This document shows positions 16,501-24,743 of a DNA stretch of 64,000 nucleotides, one piece after another. Below the pieces are notes generated by a model. That model saw only the letters and a program-made list of their open reading frames with translations, did not search any database and was not told the DNA's origin. Made by a program: the position numbers and the translations under genes. Location: positions 1 to 64,000 of the forward strand of contig JAHENF010000006.1 of NCBI GenBank assembly GCA_024643255.1, given 5' to 3'. This DNA is from Ilumatobacteraceae bacterium. GTDB lineage: Bacteria; Actinomycetota; Acidimicrobiia; Acidimicrobiales; Ilumatobacteraceae. How positions within the stretch are numbered: position 1 is the stretch's first letter; each line of letters starts with the position of its first letter.

Positions 16501-17445
16501 CTACGCCGGTGGTGGCGGTGGCGGCGGTGTGGTCGGCGAGCCACCGGCCGGCGGCGGTGGAGGAGGAGGCATGGTGCCGGGCGGCGTGACGCTCGGTGGC
16601 GGTGGGGCCTGTGCGAACGCGGTCGGGGGCCCGGGCATCGGCGCACCGGATGGGGCGGGCTCGTCGACGGCCGGTGGCTGCCTGCGACTGCGGACCACGA
16701 AGAAGATGGCGACGGCCAGGGCGACCACGGCCAGCAGGACTCCGACGATGAGCCATGTGTTCGAACTCGATCCACCGCCGGGCGTCCATTCGGCGGTCAG
16801 CGCGGCATCGCCGTTGGTGACGAAGTCGGCGTCCGGCGTGATCTTCCAGGTTGCGGTCGATCCGTTGGTCGACGTCGCGTTGTTGTCACCGAGCGACCCG
16901 GGAGCCGACACGCTGAACTCGATCGAGAAGAGTTCGTCGAGGCTGACACCGAGTAGTGCGGTGATATCCGCGCTGTCGGCGCCACCGGACAGGTCGCTGA
17001 CACCCTGGAGTGTCGCGGTGAACTTCGTGCCCGAGGCATCCTGCACGATGTTGATCGACGAGCCCTGGCCCGATGTGGTGAGTTCCTCGATCGGTACTCC
17101 TGACACCGTGCACTTGACCCCGACCTCCGAGCCCTCGTTGATCTCCTCGACCTTCACGTCGTAGTCGGCCAGCGAACCGCTGACATCGCCGCACGGGTCG
17201 TCGCCCTCGGTGAGCGTCTTCAGCAGCTCCTCACCACCGAGGCCGTCGAGCTGCGCCGTGTCCTGCCCGAGCAGACCGCCGAGTTCTTCGAGTTGTTTGG
17301 TGTCGACGACGGTCAGGATCGAGACGTCGGCCGTCCCGTCGTCGTTGATCGTGTAGGTCGACTCGAAACGGAAGCAGCCCGAAAGCAGCAGGACCGCGGC
17401 AATGAGTGCAGCGGCCGGCGTCGTTCGGCGAAGGTGTCGATCCAT
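16501..17445 (-). CDS. LppM-like lipoprotein with C-terminal membrane anchor and Pro-rich tail
   Basis: 314-residue exported lipoprotein. A signal peptide with lipobox LLSGC puts the acylated Cys at residue 24. The domain that follows (ESTYTINDDGTADVSI and similar strands) matches the actinobacterial LppM/DUF3153 type. A transmembrane helix (about residues 232-252) is followed by RSRRQ and then a tail of about 60 residues very rich in proline and glycine on the cytoplasmic side. It is convergent with the winged-helix gene (1 bp apart) and divergent from the MBL-rhodanese gene. Confidence 0.8.
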   Translation of the reverse strand: MDRHLRRTTPAAALIAAVLLLSGCFRFESTYTINDDGTADVSILTVVDTKQLEELGGLLGQDTAQLDGLGGEELLKTLTEGDDPCGDVSGSLADYDVKVEEINEGSEVGVKCTVSGVPIEELTTSGQGSSINIVQDASGTKFTATLQGVSDLSGGADSADITALLGVSLDELFSIEFSVSAPGSLGDNNATSTNGSTATWKITPDADFVTNGDAALTAEWTPGGGSSSNTWLIVGVLLAVVALAVAIFFVVRSRRQPPAVDEPAPSGAPMPGPPTAFAQAPPPPSVTPPGTMPPPPPPPAGGSPTTPPPPPPPA

Positions 17446-17487
17446 GCCATCGAACGGTAGTCGTCTCTCCCCTCAGCGTCAGGATCT

Positions 17488-17503
17488 ATACCACCAGGGG
17501 TAT
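17488..17503. promoter_or_regulatory. CsoR/CstR-like operator ATACC-N6-GGTAT
   Basis: ATACCACCAGGGGTAT matches the ATACC-N6-GGTAT pattern of CsoR-family repressor sites, including the persulfide sensor CstR. It lies 33 bp upstream of a persulfide-dioxygenase-like MBL-rhodanese gene. The same pattern recurs at 20292-20307 before a second rhodanese gene. No CsoR/CstR gene is in the window. Confidence 0.62.
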
Positions 17504-17535
17504 TCTGGAGCGATACGGTCCACGTGGAGGAATCG

Positions 17536-18927
17536 ATGATGAAGTTCACTCAGTACTACCTCGACTGCTTGTCACAGGCGTCCTATCTGATCGGCGACGA
17601 GACGACGGGGCGCGCGATCGTGGTCGACCCGCGGCGCGACATCGACGAGTACGTCCGCGATGCGACCGAGGCCGGTCTGGTGATCGAGCTCGTGATCGAG
17701 ACGCACTTCCATGCGGACTTCCTGTCCGGACATCTCGAACTCGCCGAGGCGACCGGGGCCGAGATCGGGTACTCGTCAGTGGCGGAGACCGAATTTCCGT
17801 CGCGCAAGCTCGCGGACGGGGAGCGCATCTCGCTCGGCGACGTCCAGCTCGAGATCCGCCACACCCCGGGTCACACCCCCGAGTCGATCAGCGTCGTCGT
17901 CTGGGAACACGCCGACGATGCGGTTCCGTATGGCGTGCTGACCGGCGATGCCCTGTTCATCGGCGACGTCGGCCGACCCGACCTCCTCGCTTCACTCGGC
18001 TTCACCCGCGACGAACTCGCCGATCAGCTCTACGAGAGCTTGCACGGCAAACTGCTCACGCTGCCCGATGCGACTCGCGTGTATCCCGCGCACGGCGCCG
18101 GCTCGGCGTGCGGCAAGAACCTGTCGACGGAGACGTGGTCGACCATCGGCAACCAGCGCGTCGAGAACTACGCGTTGCTCGCTCCCGACAAGCAGACGTT
18201 CGTCGATCTCGTGACCGAGGGCCAGCCGCCGGCCCCGGCGTACTTCGTCTACGACGCCGTGCTGAACCGCAAGGATCGGCCCTTGCTCGACGAGACGGCA
18301 CCGCTTCGTTCGCTCACGATCGACCAGGCCACGTCGCTCGTCGAGGCGGGCGCACTTCTGCTCGATGGCCGTACTCCCGAGGAGTTCGCACACGGACATC
18401 TCGTGGGGTCGATCAATGTCGGCCTCGAGGGGCGATACGCGGAATTTGCCGGCTCGGTCGTGCCGACCGACGCCGACATCGTGCTCGTCGTCGACCCGGG
18501 CTTCGAGCTCGAGGCGCGCAACCGCCTCGGTCGCATCGGCTTCGACCGCGTCGTCGGTTCGCTCGACGATCCTCTCGGGGTGATGGCCGACGCTCCGGAA
18601 CGTACGCAGCGCGCATCGCGGCTGACGGTCAGCGAGTTCGAGCGACGCCGGGCGGAGATCGAGGGCGTGCAGATCGTCGACATCCGAAATCCGGGCGAGG
18701 TGGCGCTCGGTGGGATTGCCGGCGCCATCGCCATTCCGGTCGGTCAACTCCCTGGCCGCGTCGACGAGCTCGATGCTTCGGCTCCGACCGTCGTGTATTG
18801 CGCCGGCGGCTACCGATCGTCGGTCGCGGCGAGCCTGCTCCGACTCCGAGGGTTCGACGACGTCTCCGACCTCGTCGGCGGGTTCGGTGCCTGGGTCGAG
18901 ATCACCCAGTCGGTCACCAACCGCTGA
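17536..18927 (+). CDS. MBL-fold persulfide dioxygenase-like protein fused to two rhodanese domains
   Basis: 463-residue sulfur enzyme. The N-terminal metallo-beta-lactamase domain carries THFHADFLSGH, ligand-bearing GHTPES and GDALFIGDVGRPDL, the pattern of ETHE1-type persulfide dioxygenases with one iron. Two rhodanese domains follow: the first has Asp where the catalytic Cys should be (VVDPGFEL) and is probably structural; the second has an intact loop CAGGYRSS. GGAGG at 17526-17530 fits the ATG at 17536 (or 17539). It likely oxidises protein or low-molecular-weight persulfide to sulfite or thiosulfate. The upstream ATACC-N6-GGTAT site suggests control by a persulfide sensor. Confidence 0.88.
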   Translation: MMKFTQYYLDCLSQASYLIGDETTGRAIVVDPRRDIDEYVRDATEAGLVIELVIETHFHADFLSGHLELAEATGAEIGYSSVAETEFPSRKLADGERISLGDVQLEIRHTPGHTPESISVVVWEHADDAVPYGVLTGDALFIGDVGRPDLLASLGFTRDELADQLYESLHGKLLTLPDATRVYPAHGAGSACGKNLSTETWSTIGNQRVENYALLAPDKQTFVDLVTEGQPPAPAYFVYDAVLNRKDRPLLDETAPLRSLTIDQATSLVEAGALLLDGRTPEEFAHGHLVGSINVGLEGRYAEFAGSVVPTDADIVLVVDPGFELEARNRLGRIGFDRVVGSLDDPLGVMADAPERTQRASRLTVSEFERRRAEIEGVQIVDIRNPGEVALGGIAGAIAIPVGQLPGRVDELDASAPTVVYCAGGYRSSVAASLLRLRGFDDVSDLVGGFGAWVEITQSVTNR

Positions 18928-18949
18928 ACCTGCTCCCTACGATCGGGGC

Positions 18950-19882
18950 ATGTGGTCGTCCAAGGTGCGCGACGTCGCCCGGTCGTTGATCGGGCTCCTG
19001 ACCGAGACGTACGGGGAGTGGCGGCGGCATCGAACCATCCGGCTCGGCGCCGGGCTGGCCTACTACGGGCTCTTCGCGTTCGTCCCTCTGCTCGCCGTGA
19101 GCTTGTCGTTGGCAGGCATCTTCTTCGCCAAAGAGGATGTGCAGACCTATCTTGCCGGCCAACTCGCGTCGATCGTCGGTGACGACTCTGCGGCCGTGAG
19201 TGGGGCGATCGCGGGTGTGCTCGACGGATTCGACTCGATGGTCGGGCTCGGGCTCGTCGGTGCCGCGTCGTTGGTGCTGACGGCGTCGCTGCTCGTCCTG
19301 GCGCTCCAGGACGCCTTCAACACGATCTGGGAGCGCCCGGTGCATGCTGGGATCCGCCAGACCATCGCCCGTCGGCTGCTGGCCTTCGTCGTCGTGCTCG
19401 CCTGTGGTGCGGTGCTCGTGGTGTCGTTCGCGTTGAACGCCGTGACGGCGTTGTTCGGCCAGATGGTGCCGGACGTCGCCGTGGTCGAATCGCTCGGCGA
19501 ACTGATCGGAACGGCCGGCTCGTGGGCGCTGGGGATCGGCGTCGTGGCACTCCTCTTCCGCTACCTGACCGATGTGCGAGTCCCGTGGCGTGGAGCGCTC
19601 CCCGGTGCCGCGGTGACGGCGCTGCTCATCGCGGTCGGCACCGTCGCCATCGGGGCGTACCTTCGCCGTTACGCATCCTCGTCGCTGCTCGGTGCGACCG
19701 GCAGCGTGTTCCTGGTGCTGATCTGGATCTACTACGAGGCGCAGATCATCCTGGCCGGCGCGGAATTCACGCGGGTGTTGTCGGCGCGGGGCCTCGAGCC
19801 GATCTGGCCGGCGTCACTGGGTGACGACGGGAAGGCCGGAGGCCTGCCACCCGACGATGCCGCCGTCGATGTCGACGGCTGA
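18950..19882 (+). CDS. YihY/BrkB (UPF0761) family inner-membrane protein
   Basis: 310-residue protein with six or so transmembrane helices; GAGLAYYGLFAFVPLLAVSL and FLVLIWIYYEAQIILAGAEF are YihY/BrkB hallmarks. Function of the family is unsettled (the ribonuclease BN name is historical). ATG at 18950, 22 bp after the MBL-rhodanese gene, so probably co-transcribed. The last 69 bp overlap the convergent rhodanese lipoprotein gene; the tail (DDGKAGGLPPDDAAVDVDG) is therefore antisense to a conserved coding sequence and is likely a recent extension. A second paralogue is at 59413-60306. Confidence 0.85.
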   Translation: MWSSKVRDVARSLIGLLTETYGEWRRHRTIRLGAGLAYYGLFAFVPLLAVSLSLAGIFFAKEDVQTYLAGQLASIVGDDSAAVSGAIAGVLDGFDSMVGLGLVGAASLVLTASLLVLALQDAFNTIWERPVHAGIRQTIARRLLAFVVVLACGAVLVVSFALNAVTALFGQMVPDVAVVESLGELIGTAGSWALGIGVVALLFRYLTDVRVPWRGALPGAAVTALLIAVGTVAIGAYLRRYASSSLLGATGSVFLVLIWIYYEAQIILAGAEFTRVLSARGLEPIWPASLGDDGKAGGLPPDDAAVDVDG

Positions 19883-20266
19883 GGCGAATCCGAGCTGCTG
19901 CATCATCGCGAGCGCTTGACCGCTGCGGTTGCCCGACCGGCAATAGACGAGGTACGGAACCCCGAGGTCGAGTCGGCTCAGCTGGTCGGCGAAGTCCGGA
20001 TCGTAGAAGTCGACCAGCACGGCGCCGTCGAGGTGCCCCTCGGCGTACTCCTGGGGAGTGCGCACATCGAGCACGACGAGATCGGCCGGGGCTTGCGCGA
20101 TCATCGTCGAGGCCTCCTGGGCGCTGATCGTGGCGAAGCTGCCGGTGGTCTCGACGGCGACCGAGGCCGGTGTCGAGGCAGCGGACGGCGTCGAACCGTC
20201 GTCGCTGCTGCACGACGTGAAGACTGCGAGGGATCCGGCGATGAGGACGAGGGCGATACGGCGCAC
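19814..20266 (-). CDS. Rhodanese-domain lipoprotein
   Basis: 150-residue exported protein. The signal peptide ends in lipobox VFTSC (Cys19). A single rhodanese domain of about 100 residues follows; its catalytic loop CRSGNRSG starts at Cys109, and DVRTPQEYAEGHLDGA is the family signature. It would carry persulfide sulfur at the outer face of the membrane. A CsoR/CstR-like site 25 bp upstream matches the one before the MBL-rhodanese gene, suggesting co-regulation. Its 3' end overlaps the YihY gene on the other strand. Confidence 0.9.
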   Translation of the reverse strand: MRRIALVLIAGSLAVFTSCSSDDGSTPSAASTPASVAVETTGSFATISAQEASTMIAQAPADLVVLDVRTPQEYAEGHLDGAVLVDFYDPDFADQLSRLDLGVPYLVYCRSGNRSGQALAMMQQLGFASAVDIDGGIVGWQASGLPVVTQ

Positions 20267-20291
20267 GATGACAGGGTATCAGCGCACCGAC

Positions 20292-20307
20292 ATACCTCAT
20301 GGGGTAT
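20292..20307. promoter_or_regulatory. Second CsoR/CstR-like operator ATACC-N6-GGTAT
   Basis: ATACCTCATGGGGTAT has the same ATACC-N6-GGTAT layout and length as 17488-17503. It lies just upstream of the rhodanese lipoprotein (minus strand) and 62 bp before the GNAT gene (plus strand). Confidence 0.6.
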
Positions 20308-20368
20308 CTCATGGGTCGCTCGTGGGTTGGCCGGGCTGTGACGTCCTGCTCTTGCCAGGCGTGGCCCG

Positions 20369-21310
20369 GTGGCGTTGAGTGGAGTCGTGCCATCGCAGCA
20401 GAGTCCATCGTCGCGTCGCGCCGACGACGCAGGGGTGATCGACGTCATCGATCTCGCCGACGGACGCCGCATGGTGGTGCGGTCCACGACGGTGGACGAC
20501 GCCGAGCGAATCTGTGGGCTCTACGACGAACTCGACCGCGCCGACCGGCAGCGGCGGTTCTTCGGCTCGTTCACGCCGCGCATCGAGTGGTGCCGACGTT
20601 GGGCGGGAATCGGCGAGCGCGGTGGGTTCGGGGTCATCGTGCTGGTGAGCGACGCCGTCGTCGCAGAGGCCGGCTATGCGATGCGGGCCGACGGTGACGG
20701 CGACCTGGCCGTCACGGTGGCGGCACCCTGGCGCGGCTGGCTCGGCGCGTATCTGCTCGATGTGCTCGTACGCCACGCGTCATCCGTTGGACTGCGCAAC
20801 CTGCAGGCCGAGATACTGCTCGAGAACGGGCCGATGTTGTCGCTGTTGTGTCGGCGCGACCCCGTGGCGCTCGGCCATGACAACGGCGTGGTGCGACTGA
20901 GCATCGGCACGAGCGGCACGACCGCTGACTGGCCGCCGGACGAGACCCGACCCCGGATTCTCATCGAGGTGGCCGGACGACGATGGTCGGGGGAAGCGGC
21001 GGCCGAACAGGCGGGGTTCGCCAACATGCTGTGCGCCGGTCCCGACCATCGCGGGCCACATGCCTGTCCGGTCCTGGAGGGCGGCACGTGTCCGCTCGCC
21101 GATGGGGCCGATGCCATCGTCGTCTTGCTCGACCCCGACGATGAACGGAGCCGTCAGCTGGTCGAGGCGCACCATCGTCGTTCGCCCGACACGCCGATTC
21201 TGGTACGACGCCGCAGCGACACCGAGCCGATACCGGAGGGTTGCCTCGAACTCGACGGCGACGCCGCTCGGGTCGTGGCGCAGTTGGTGGCGTTGGTCGG
21301 ACAGCGTTGA
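20369..21310 (+). CDS. GNAT acetyltransferase with an extra Cys/His C-terminal domain
   Basis: About 313 residues. Residues 24-180 resemble a GNAT acetyltransferase (RRMVVRSTTVDDAERI, then AAPWRGWLGAYLLDVLVRHA as the acetyl-CoA segment). The C-terminal 130 residues form a separate alpha/beta unit with a Cys/His cluster (LCAGPDHRGPHACPV, then GGTCPLADGADAIVVL), possibly a metal or redox site; I do not recognise it. Starts are uncertain: GTG at 20369, or GTG at 20387 or 20435. Position at the edge of the stress island suggests regulation of metabolic enzymes by lysine acetylation, as done by actinobacterial Pat-type enzymes, but that is inference. Confidence 0.72.
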   Translation: MALSGVVPSQQSPSSRRADDAGVIDVIDLADGRRMVVRSTTVDDAERICGLYDELDRADRQRRFFGSFTPRIEWCRRWAGIGERGGFGVIVLVSDAVVAEAGYAMRADGDGDLAVTVAAPWRGWLGAYLLDVLVRHASSVGLRNLQAEILLENGPMLSLLCRRDPVALGHDNGVVRLSIGTSGTTADWPPDETRPRILIEVAGRRWSGEAAAEQAGFANMLCAGPDHRGPHACPVLEGGTCPLADGADAIVVLLDPDDERSRQLVEAHHRRSPDTPILVRRRSDTEPIPEGCLELDGDAARVVAQLVALVGQR

Positions 21311-21317
21311 GTCGTCG

Positions 21318-22145
21318 TCACCCGAAGAAGATCCGCAACGCCGACGCTTCGACGACGCTGTCGTCCTCGGGGCTGCGCGAGATGAGCACCAGCGCGCCAC
21401 CGCCGGACCCCGGGCTCGTGAACTCGATCGTGTCGCTGAACGGGCCCGGCTCCGGACCGCCGCTGCCGGTGACGAAACCCTGGTAGATCGGCTCACCGTT
21501 GGCATCAGCGCGCAACTCGACGTCAACCGTGCCCTCGAAGGCGGAGGCCGTGCCGGAGATGGCGAGTGGACTCTCGACGATCGCGCCCTGCGCCGGTTCG
21601 TCGATCGTGAGGTTCTCGCCGGCGGCACCGAGCACCCACCAGGAGTCGTCGGCGGTGAGCTGGCGGACGAAGACGACCGTCATCGGGCCGACCGCTGCAG
21701 CTTTCACCTCGATCTCGCCGGAGCGGCTGTCGCCTGCCTGGAAGTCGCCGACGACCGGATCGGTGAATCCGAGGTAGTCGGTCGCGAAGCTCGTCGCCGC
21801 CTCCACCGGATCGGCGAAGCGCGTCGGACTGTCGACCCACGGCCAGATGGCCTGGCGTGTCGCGTCGGCCGGATCGGTGGTCGGGGGCTCGGTGGCGGGA
21901 ACCTCCGTCGTGGTCGGTGCCTCGGTGGTCGGTGACACAGTCGTTGGTGCCTCGGTGGTCTCCACCGATGTCGTCGCCACGTCGGTGCTGTTCGCCGCAG
22001 TGGTCGCGGCCGAGTCGGAATCGTCGTCGCCACCGGTGACGAGCAGCAGCGCTCCGACCAACGCGGCGACGATCACCATGGCGCCGACGATCAGTGGCCA
22101 ACGCTTCGAGCCGGCAGTCGTGTCGCCGTTCATCTCATTCGTCAT
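21318..22145 (-). CDS. Membrane-anchored Gmad2 (Ig-like) domain protein
   Basis: 275 residues. One N-terminal transmembrane helix (residues about 17-37) is followed by a Thr/Pro/Glu-rich linker of about 60 residues, likely crossing the cell wall, then an unclassified domain and a C-terminal Gmad2 immunoglobulin-like domain (IDEPAQGAIVESPLAISGTA, ending in LRIFFG). Gmad2 domains are found in exported and spore-germination proteins; the function here is unknown. It follows the baeRF gene by 33 bp on the same strand, and is convergent with the GNAT gene. Confidence 0.78.
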   Translation of the reverse strand: MTNEMNGDTTAGSKRWPLIVGAMVIVAALVGALLLVTGGDDDSDSAATTAANSTDVATTSVETTEAPTTVSPTTEAPTTTEVPATEPPTTDPADATRQAIWPWVDSPTRFADPVEAATSFATDYLGFTDPVVGDFQAGDSRSGEIEVKAAAVGPMTVVFVRQLTADDSWWVLGAAGENLTIDEPAQGAIVESPLAISGTASAFEGTVDVELRADANGEPIYQGFVTGSGGPEPGPFSDTIEFTSPGSGGGALVLISRSPEDDSVVEASALRIFFG

Positions 22146-22178
22146 GTCCTACCTCGCTCGTATCGATCGGTGAGTGCA

Positions 22179-23201
22179 TCAGTCGATCCCATAACGCAGC
22201 AGTGCCGCAACGCCGTCGGCCACCCCGAGTTCATCGGCGATGACGATGGAGCCGCCCCGTGCCAGCGTGTCGCGGGCGACGGTATCGGCGCCGTCGACGA
22301 GGCGGGTGCGGTCGAGGAAGAGTGTCGCCACCCGTCCTTCGTCGGCTGCGGTCGCCGTCGACTCGTTGCCTTCCGTTCCGAGTGCATGTTGCCCGAGCGC
22401 TCGGCGGAGCTCGGCCACCGCCTCAGCGCTTCGGCGTTGCCGCTTGCGCAGCGACTCGTCGAGTGCGGCTCGTCGCAGGCGCTGGACGGCCCCTGGCTCG
22501 TGGCGGCCTCCCGCCTGGACGACGGACACGGTGAATCGGTGTGTGTCGAGGTGCCGCTCGACCGACGCGACCTCCCTGTCGTCGCCGGTCAGGACGATGA
22601 GTCGTGTGTCGCTCGTGGCGGCGTGTTCGATCGCCCGGGCGATGGCTGCCGCCGTCCGCTCGGCCGCCGCATCGAGCCGGCGCTCATGGCTGGCGTGATC
22701 GGTCTTGGTATGGCCTCGATCCTCGACAGGGTCTGCCGTGACCGATCCGGCGTCGGCGACCTCGATGTGGTCGATGAGGTAGACATCCGCCCCGGCGTGG
22801 TCGACGAGTGCTGCGACGACCGGCGTTCGGTCGGCGAGCTCGTCGACGGCAGCCAGCAGGGCAGGGATCTCGCCGACATGAGCCATCGGCACCACGTCGT
22901 AGTCGGTCAGCCAGCAATGGGCTGCCCCTGCGTCGTTTGCGGTGACCAGCACCATCTCGCCTCGGGGGTCGAGCGACTCGACCTCGTGATCGAGGTGCTC
23001 GAGGGCGGCCGTTCCGGCACCCAGATGCGCCAGTTCGGTGCGTCGGGCATGCCACCTCACCTTGCGGTCGTCGCCGTTCTGGCCAGGGGTCGAGCAGAGC
23101 ATCACGACCGTCGCATGGGGACCATCGAGTCGATACCGCTCGGCGATCTCGTGCAGACCCGTCAGCTCGTCGCGGCCGGCAACATCGATTGTCTTCGCCA
23201 T
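22179..23201 (-). CDS. baeRF-family protein (Rv2629-like, eRF1-type domain)
   Basis: 340-residue protein that resembles the bacterial archaeo-eukaryotic release-factor-like (baeRF) group, to which M. tuberculosis Rv2629, a DosR-regulon gene, belongs. Visible are an N-terminal alpha/beta domain, a central segment VVAALVDHAGADVYLIDHIE, a highly charged hinge (DRGHTKTDHASHERRLDAAA) and a C-terminal pelota/eRF1-like domain (TRLIVLTGDDREV). No GGQ-type peptidyl hydrolysis motif was seen. A role on stalled ribosomes or in dormancy is inferred from the family. A DevR-like box lies 35 bp upstream of the ATG. Confidence 0.72.
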   Translation of the reverse strand: MAKTIDVAGRDELTGLHEIAERYRLDGPHATVVMLCSTPGQNGDDRKVRWHARRTELAHLGAGTAALEHLDHEVESLDPRGEMVLVTANDAGAAHCWLTDYDVVPMAHVGEIPALLAAVDELADRTPVVAALVDHAGADVYLIDHIEVADAGSVTADPVEDRGHTKTDHASHERRLDAAAERTAAAIARAIEHAATSDTRLIVLTGDDREVASVERHLDTHRFTVSVVQAGGRHEPGAVQRLRRAALDESLRKRQRRSAEAVAELRRALGQHALGTEGNESTATAADEGRVATLFLDRTRLVDGADTVARDTLARGGSIVIADELGVADGVAALLRYGID

Positions 23202-23235
23202 GCCATCAGTGTCTCCGAGGCGGGCGTCGAACCGA

Positions 23236-23249
23236 CAGGGCCCAAGGTC
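23236..23249. promoter_or_regulatory. DevR/DosR-like box AGGGCCCAAGGTCA (site 1)
   Basis: Matches the motif AGGGCCSWANGTCA shared with 29041, 33197 and 35694. It lies in the 76-bp gap upstream of the baeRF gene. Aligned to my recollection of the mycobacterial DosR box (GGGACTWWAGTCCC), it keeps GGG-C at one side and GTC at the other. Confidence 0.62.
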
Positions 23250-23277
23250 AGGAGCCGTCAGCAGCGGTCAGCCGCGG

Positions 23278-23532
23278 TCACGCACTCAGGAACGCCCGCA
23301 GTGCATTGACGGTGGTCAGCCGGGGGTAGTCGCGCTCGGGGATCTCGCGACCGGACTCGGTGGCGAGTCGCGTCATGATCGCCAGATGGTCCATCGAGTC
23401 GAGCTGGAGTTCGGTCCAGAAGTCGACATCGAGATCGAGATCGGCGAGTTCCGGCTCCAATTCGGGGGCGACGTCGGCGATCGCGGTCAGGATCATGGCG
23501 ACGGGATCGGGAAGTGTCTCGTCGGGATTCAC
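23278..23532 (-). CDS. Acyl carrier protein (phosphopantetheine-binding)
   Basis: 84-residue acidic four-helix carrier protein. The attachment serine is Ser46 in the motif LDSMDH, which is close to the usual DSL. The acidic N-terminal half and the length are normal for ACPs. Its ATG overlaps the stop of the E2 gene (ATGA at 23529-23532), which makes it the last member of a 2-oxoacid dehydrogenase operon. That is an unusual place for an ACP and suggests that the acyl group is passed to a carrier rather than only to CoA. Confidence 0.87.
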   Translation of the reverse strand: MNPDETLPDPVAMILTAIADVAPELEPELADLDLDVDFWTELQLDSMDHLAIMTRLATESGREIPERDYPRLTTVNALRAFLSA

Positions 23533-24743
23533 AGGTCCTCCGGGTGCTCGAGGTGGTGGGCGATGGTGGCGAGGAAGCGGCTGCCGGCGGCGCCGTCCGT
23601 CGCCCGGTGGTCGGCGGCCAGCGTGACGGTGACGATCGGGCGGATCGTCACCAGGTCATCGATCACCCAGGGGCTGCGACGAGACCGCCCGAACCCGACG
23701 AGTGCAACCTGCGGTGGCGAGATCACCCCGTGGACGAGGTCGGCCCCGCTGTCGCCAAGATTGGTGATGGTGATCGTCGAACCCGTCATCCAGCTGGCGC
23801 GGAGGGTGCCGCTGCGGGCTCCGGCGACCAGTTCGTTGAGCGTCGACATGATCTGGTCGAGCGAGTGCTGGTCGGCGTCGGCGACGTGAGGTGTGACGAG
23901 TCCACCCGTGCGCAGCGAAATGGCCATCGCGACGTTGACCGAGTCCGCCGGCGCGAATTCGTCGTCGACCCACGAACCGTTGAAGTCGCGATGACGTGAT
24001 GCGGCCAGCGCCACCGCACGGATGTAGCAGGCAGCGGGCAGCAGCCGTTCGGTGATCGGGCGGCTCGCGTTGCGCTCGGTGAGCCACGTGTCGAGTCGAC
24101 CGACGTCGACATCTCGTGCGAGGTGGTAGTGGGGGATCTCCCTGTTGGCCTTGCTCATGCGCTCGGCGATGAGCGTGCGCATCGACGTCGGTGGGCGCCT
24201 GCGTTCGACGGTCGCGGCCGCCGGGACGCCGCGGACGTCCGCGGCGACGATGGCACCGCCGGGCCCCGTTCCCGCAAGGGCAACGAGATCGAGGCCGCGT
24301 TCGGCCGCCAGGCGGCGAGCAAGGGGCGACGCCGGCACACGGGAACGCACGGGCGTCGCGGCGGGTGGGGCAGCAGAGTGCGTGACCGGCGGGGTGGCAG
24401 GATGGGTCGCGGATCGGGCCGTGGGTTGGGCGGCCAGCTCGTCGACAGGTTCGCTGGTCGGTCGATCGACGGACTCACCGGTGGGACGCAGCCGGACGAT
24501 CGGGGTGCCGACGGCGATCAGCTCCCCGATCGGGACGAGAAAGGCCTCGACGACACCGTCGTGCCAGATCTCGATGTCGATGTCGGACTTCTCGGTCTCG
24601 ATGACCGCCATGAGGTCGCCTCGGTGCACCGTGTCACCGACGTCGACCCGCCACTCGAGCACGCGACCCTCGTCCATGTCGGCGCCGAGCGACGGCAGGA
24701 GGTAGTCGAACGCGGCGTCGACGTCGCCCGACGTGACGCTCAT
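23529..24743 (-). CDS. 2-oxoacid dehydrogenase E2 (dihydrolipoamide acyltransferase)
   Basis: 404-residue E2. Single lipoyl domain (residues about 10-87) with lipoylated Lys52 in ETEKSDID; a Pro/Ala/Thr-rich linker; an E1/E3-binding domain ([20 protein letters not shown], near residue 140); and the acyltransferase core ending in the active-site motif DHRATDGA. The ATG at 24743 overlaps the E1beta stop (ATGA). No E3 (lipoamide dehydrogenase) gene is nearby, so it must share the housekeeping E3. Substrate could be pyruvate, acetoin or a branched 2-oxoacid; with acetate-CoA ligase in the operon, pyruvate is most likely. Confidence 0.9.
   Translation of the reverse strand: MSVTSGDVDAAFDYLLPSLGADMDEGRVLEWRVDVGDTVHRGDLMAVIETEKSDIDIEIWHDGVVEAFLVPIGELIAVGTPIVRLRPTGESVDRPTSEPVDELAAQPTARSATHPATPPVTHSAAPPAATPVRSRVPASPLARRLAAERGLDLVALAGTGPGGAIVAADVRGVPAAATVERRRPPTSMRTLIAERMSKANREIPHYHLARDVDVGRLDTWLTERNASRPITERLLPAACYIRAVALAASRHRDFNGSWVDDEFAPADSVNVAMAISLRTGGLVTPHVADADQHSLDQIMSTLNELVAGARSGTLRASWMTGSTITITNLGDSGADLVHGVISPPQVALVGFGRSRRSPWVIDDLVTIRPIVTVTLAADHRATDGAAGSRFLATIAHHLEHPEDL

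Noticed and set aside
20339-20352. A fifth DevR-like box before the GNAT gene (TGACGTCCTGCTCT)
   Set aside because: Two of eleven fixed positions differ; kept out of the motif set.
23213-23243. tRNA-like 3' end on the minus strand with B-box sequence GGTTCGACGCC
   Set aside because: The T stem has a mismatch and no matching acceptor 5' strand, D arm or anticodon arm can be found within 90 bp; it also overlaps the baeRF leader.
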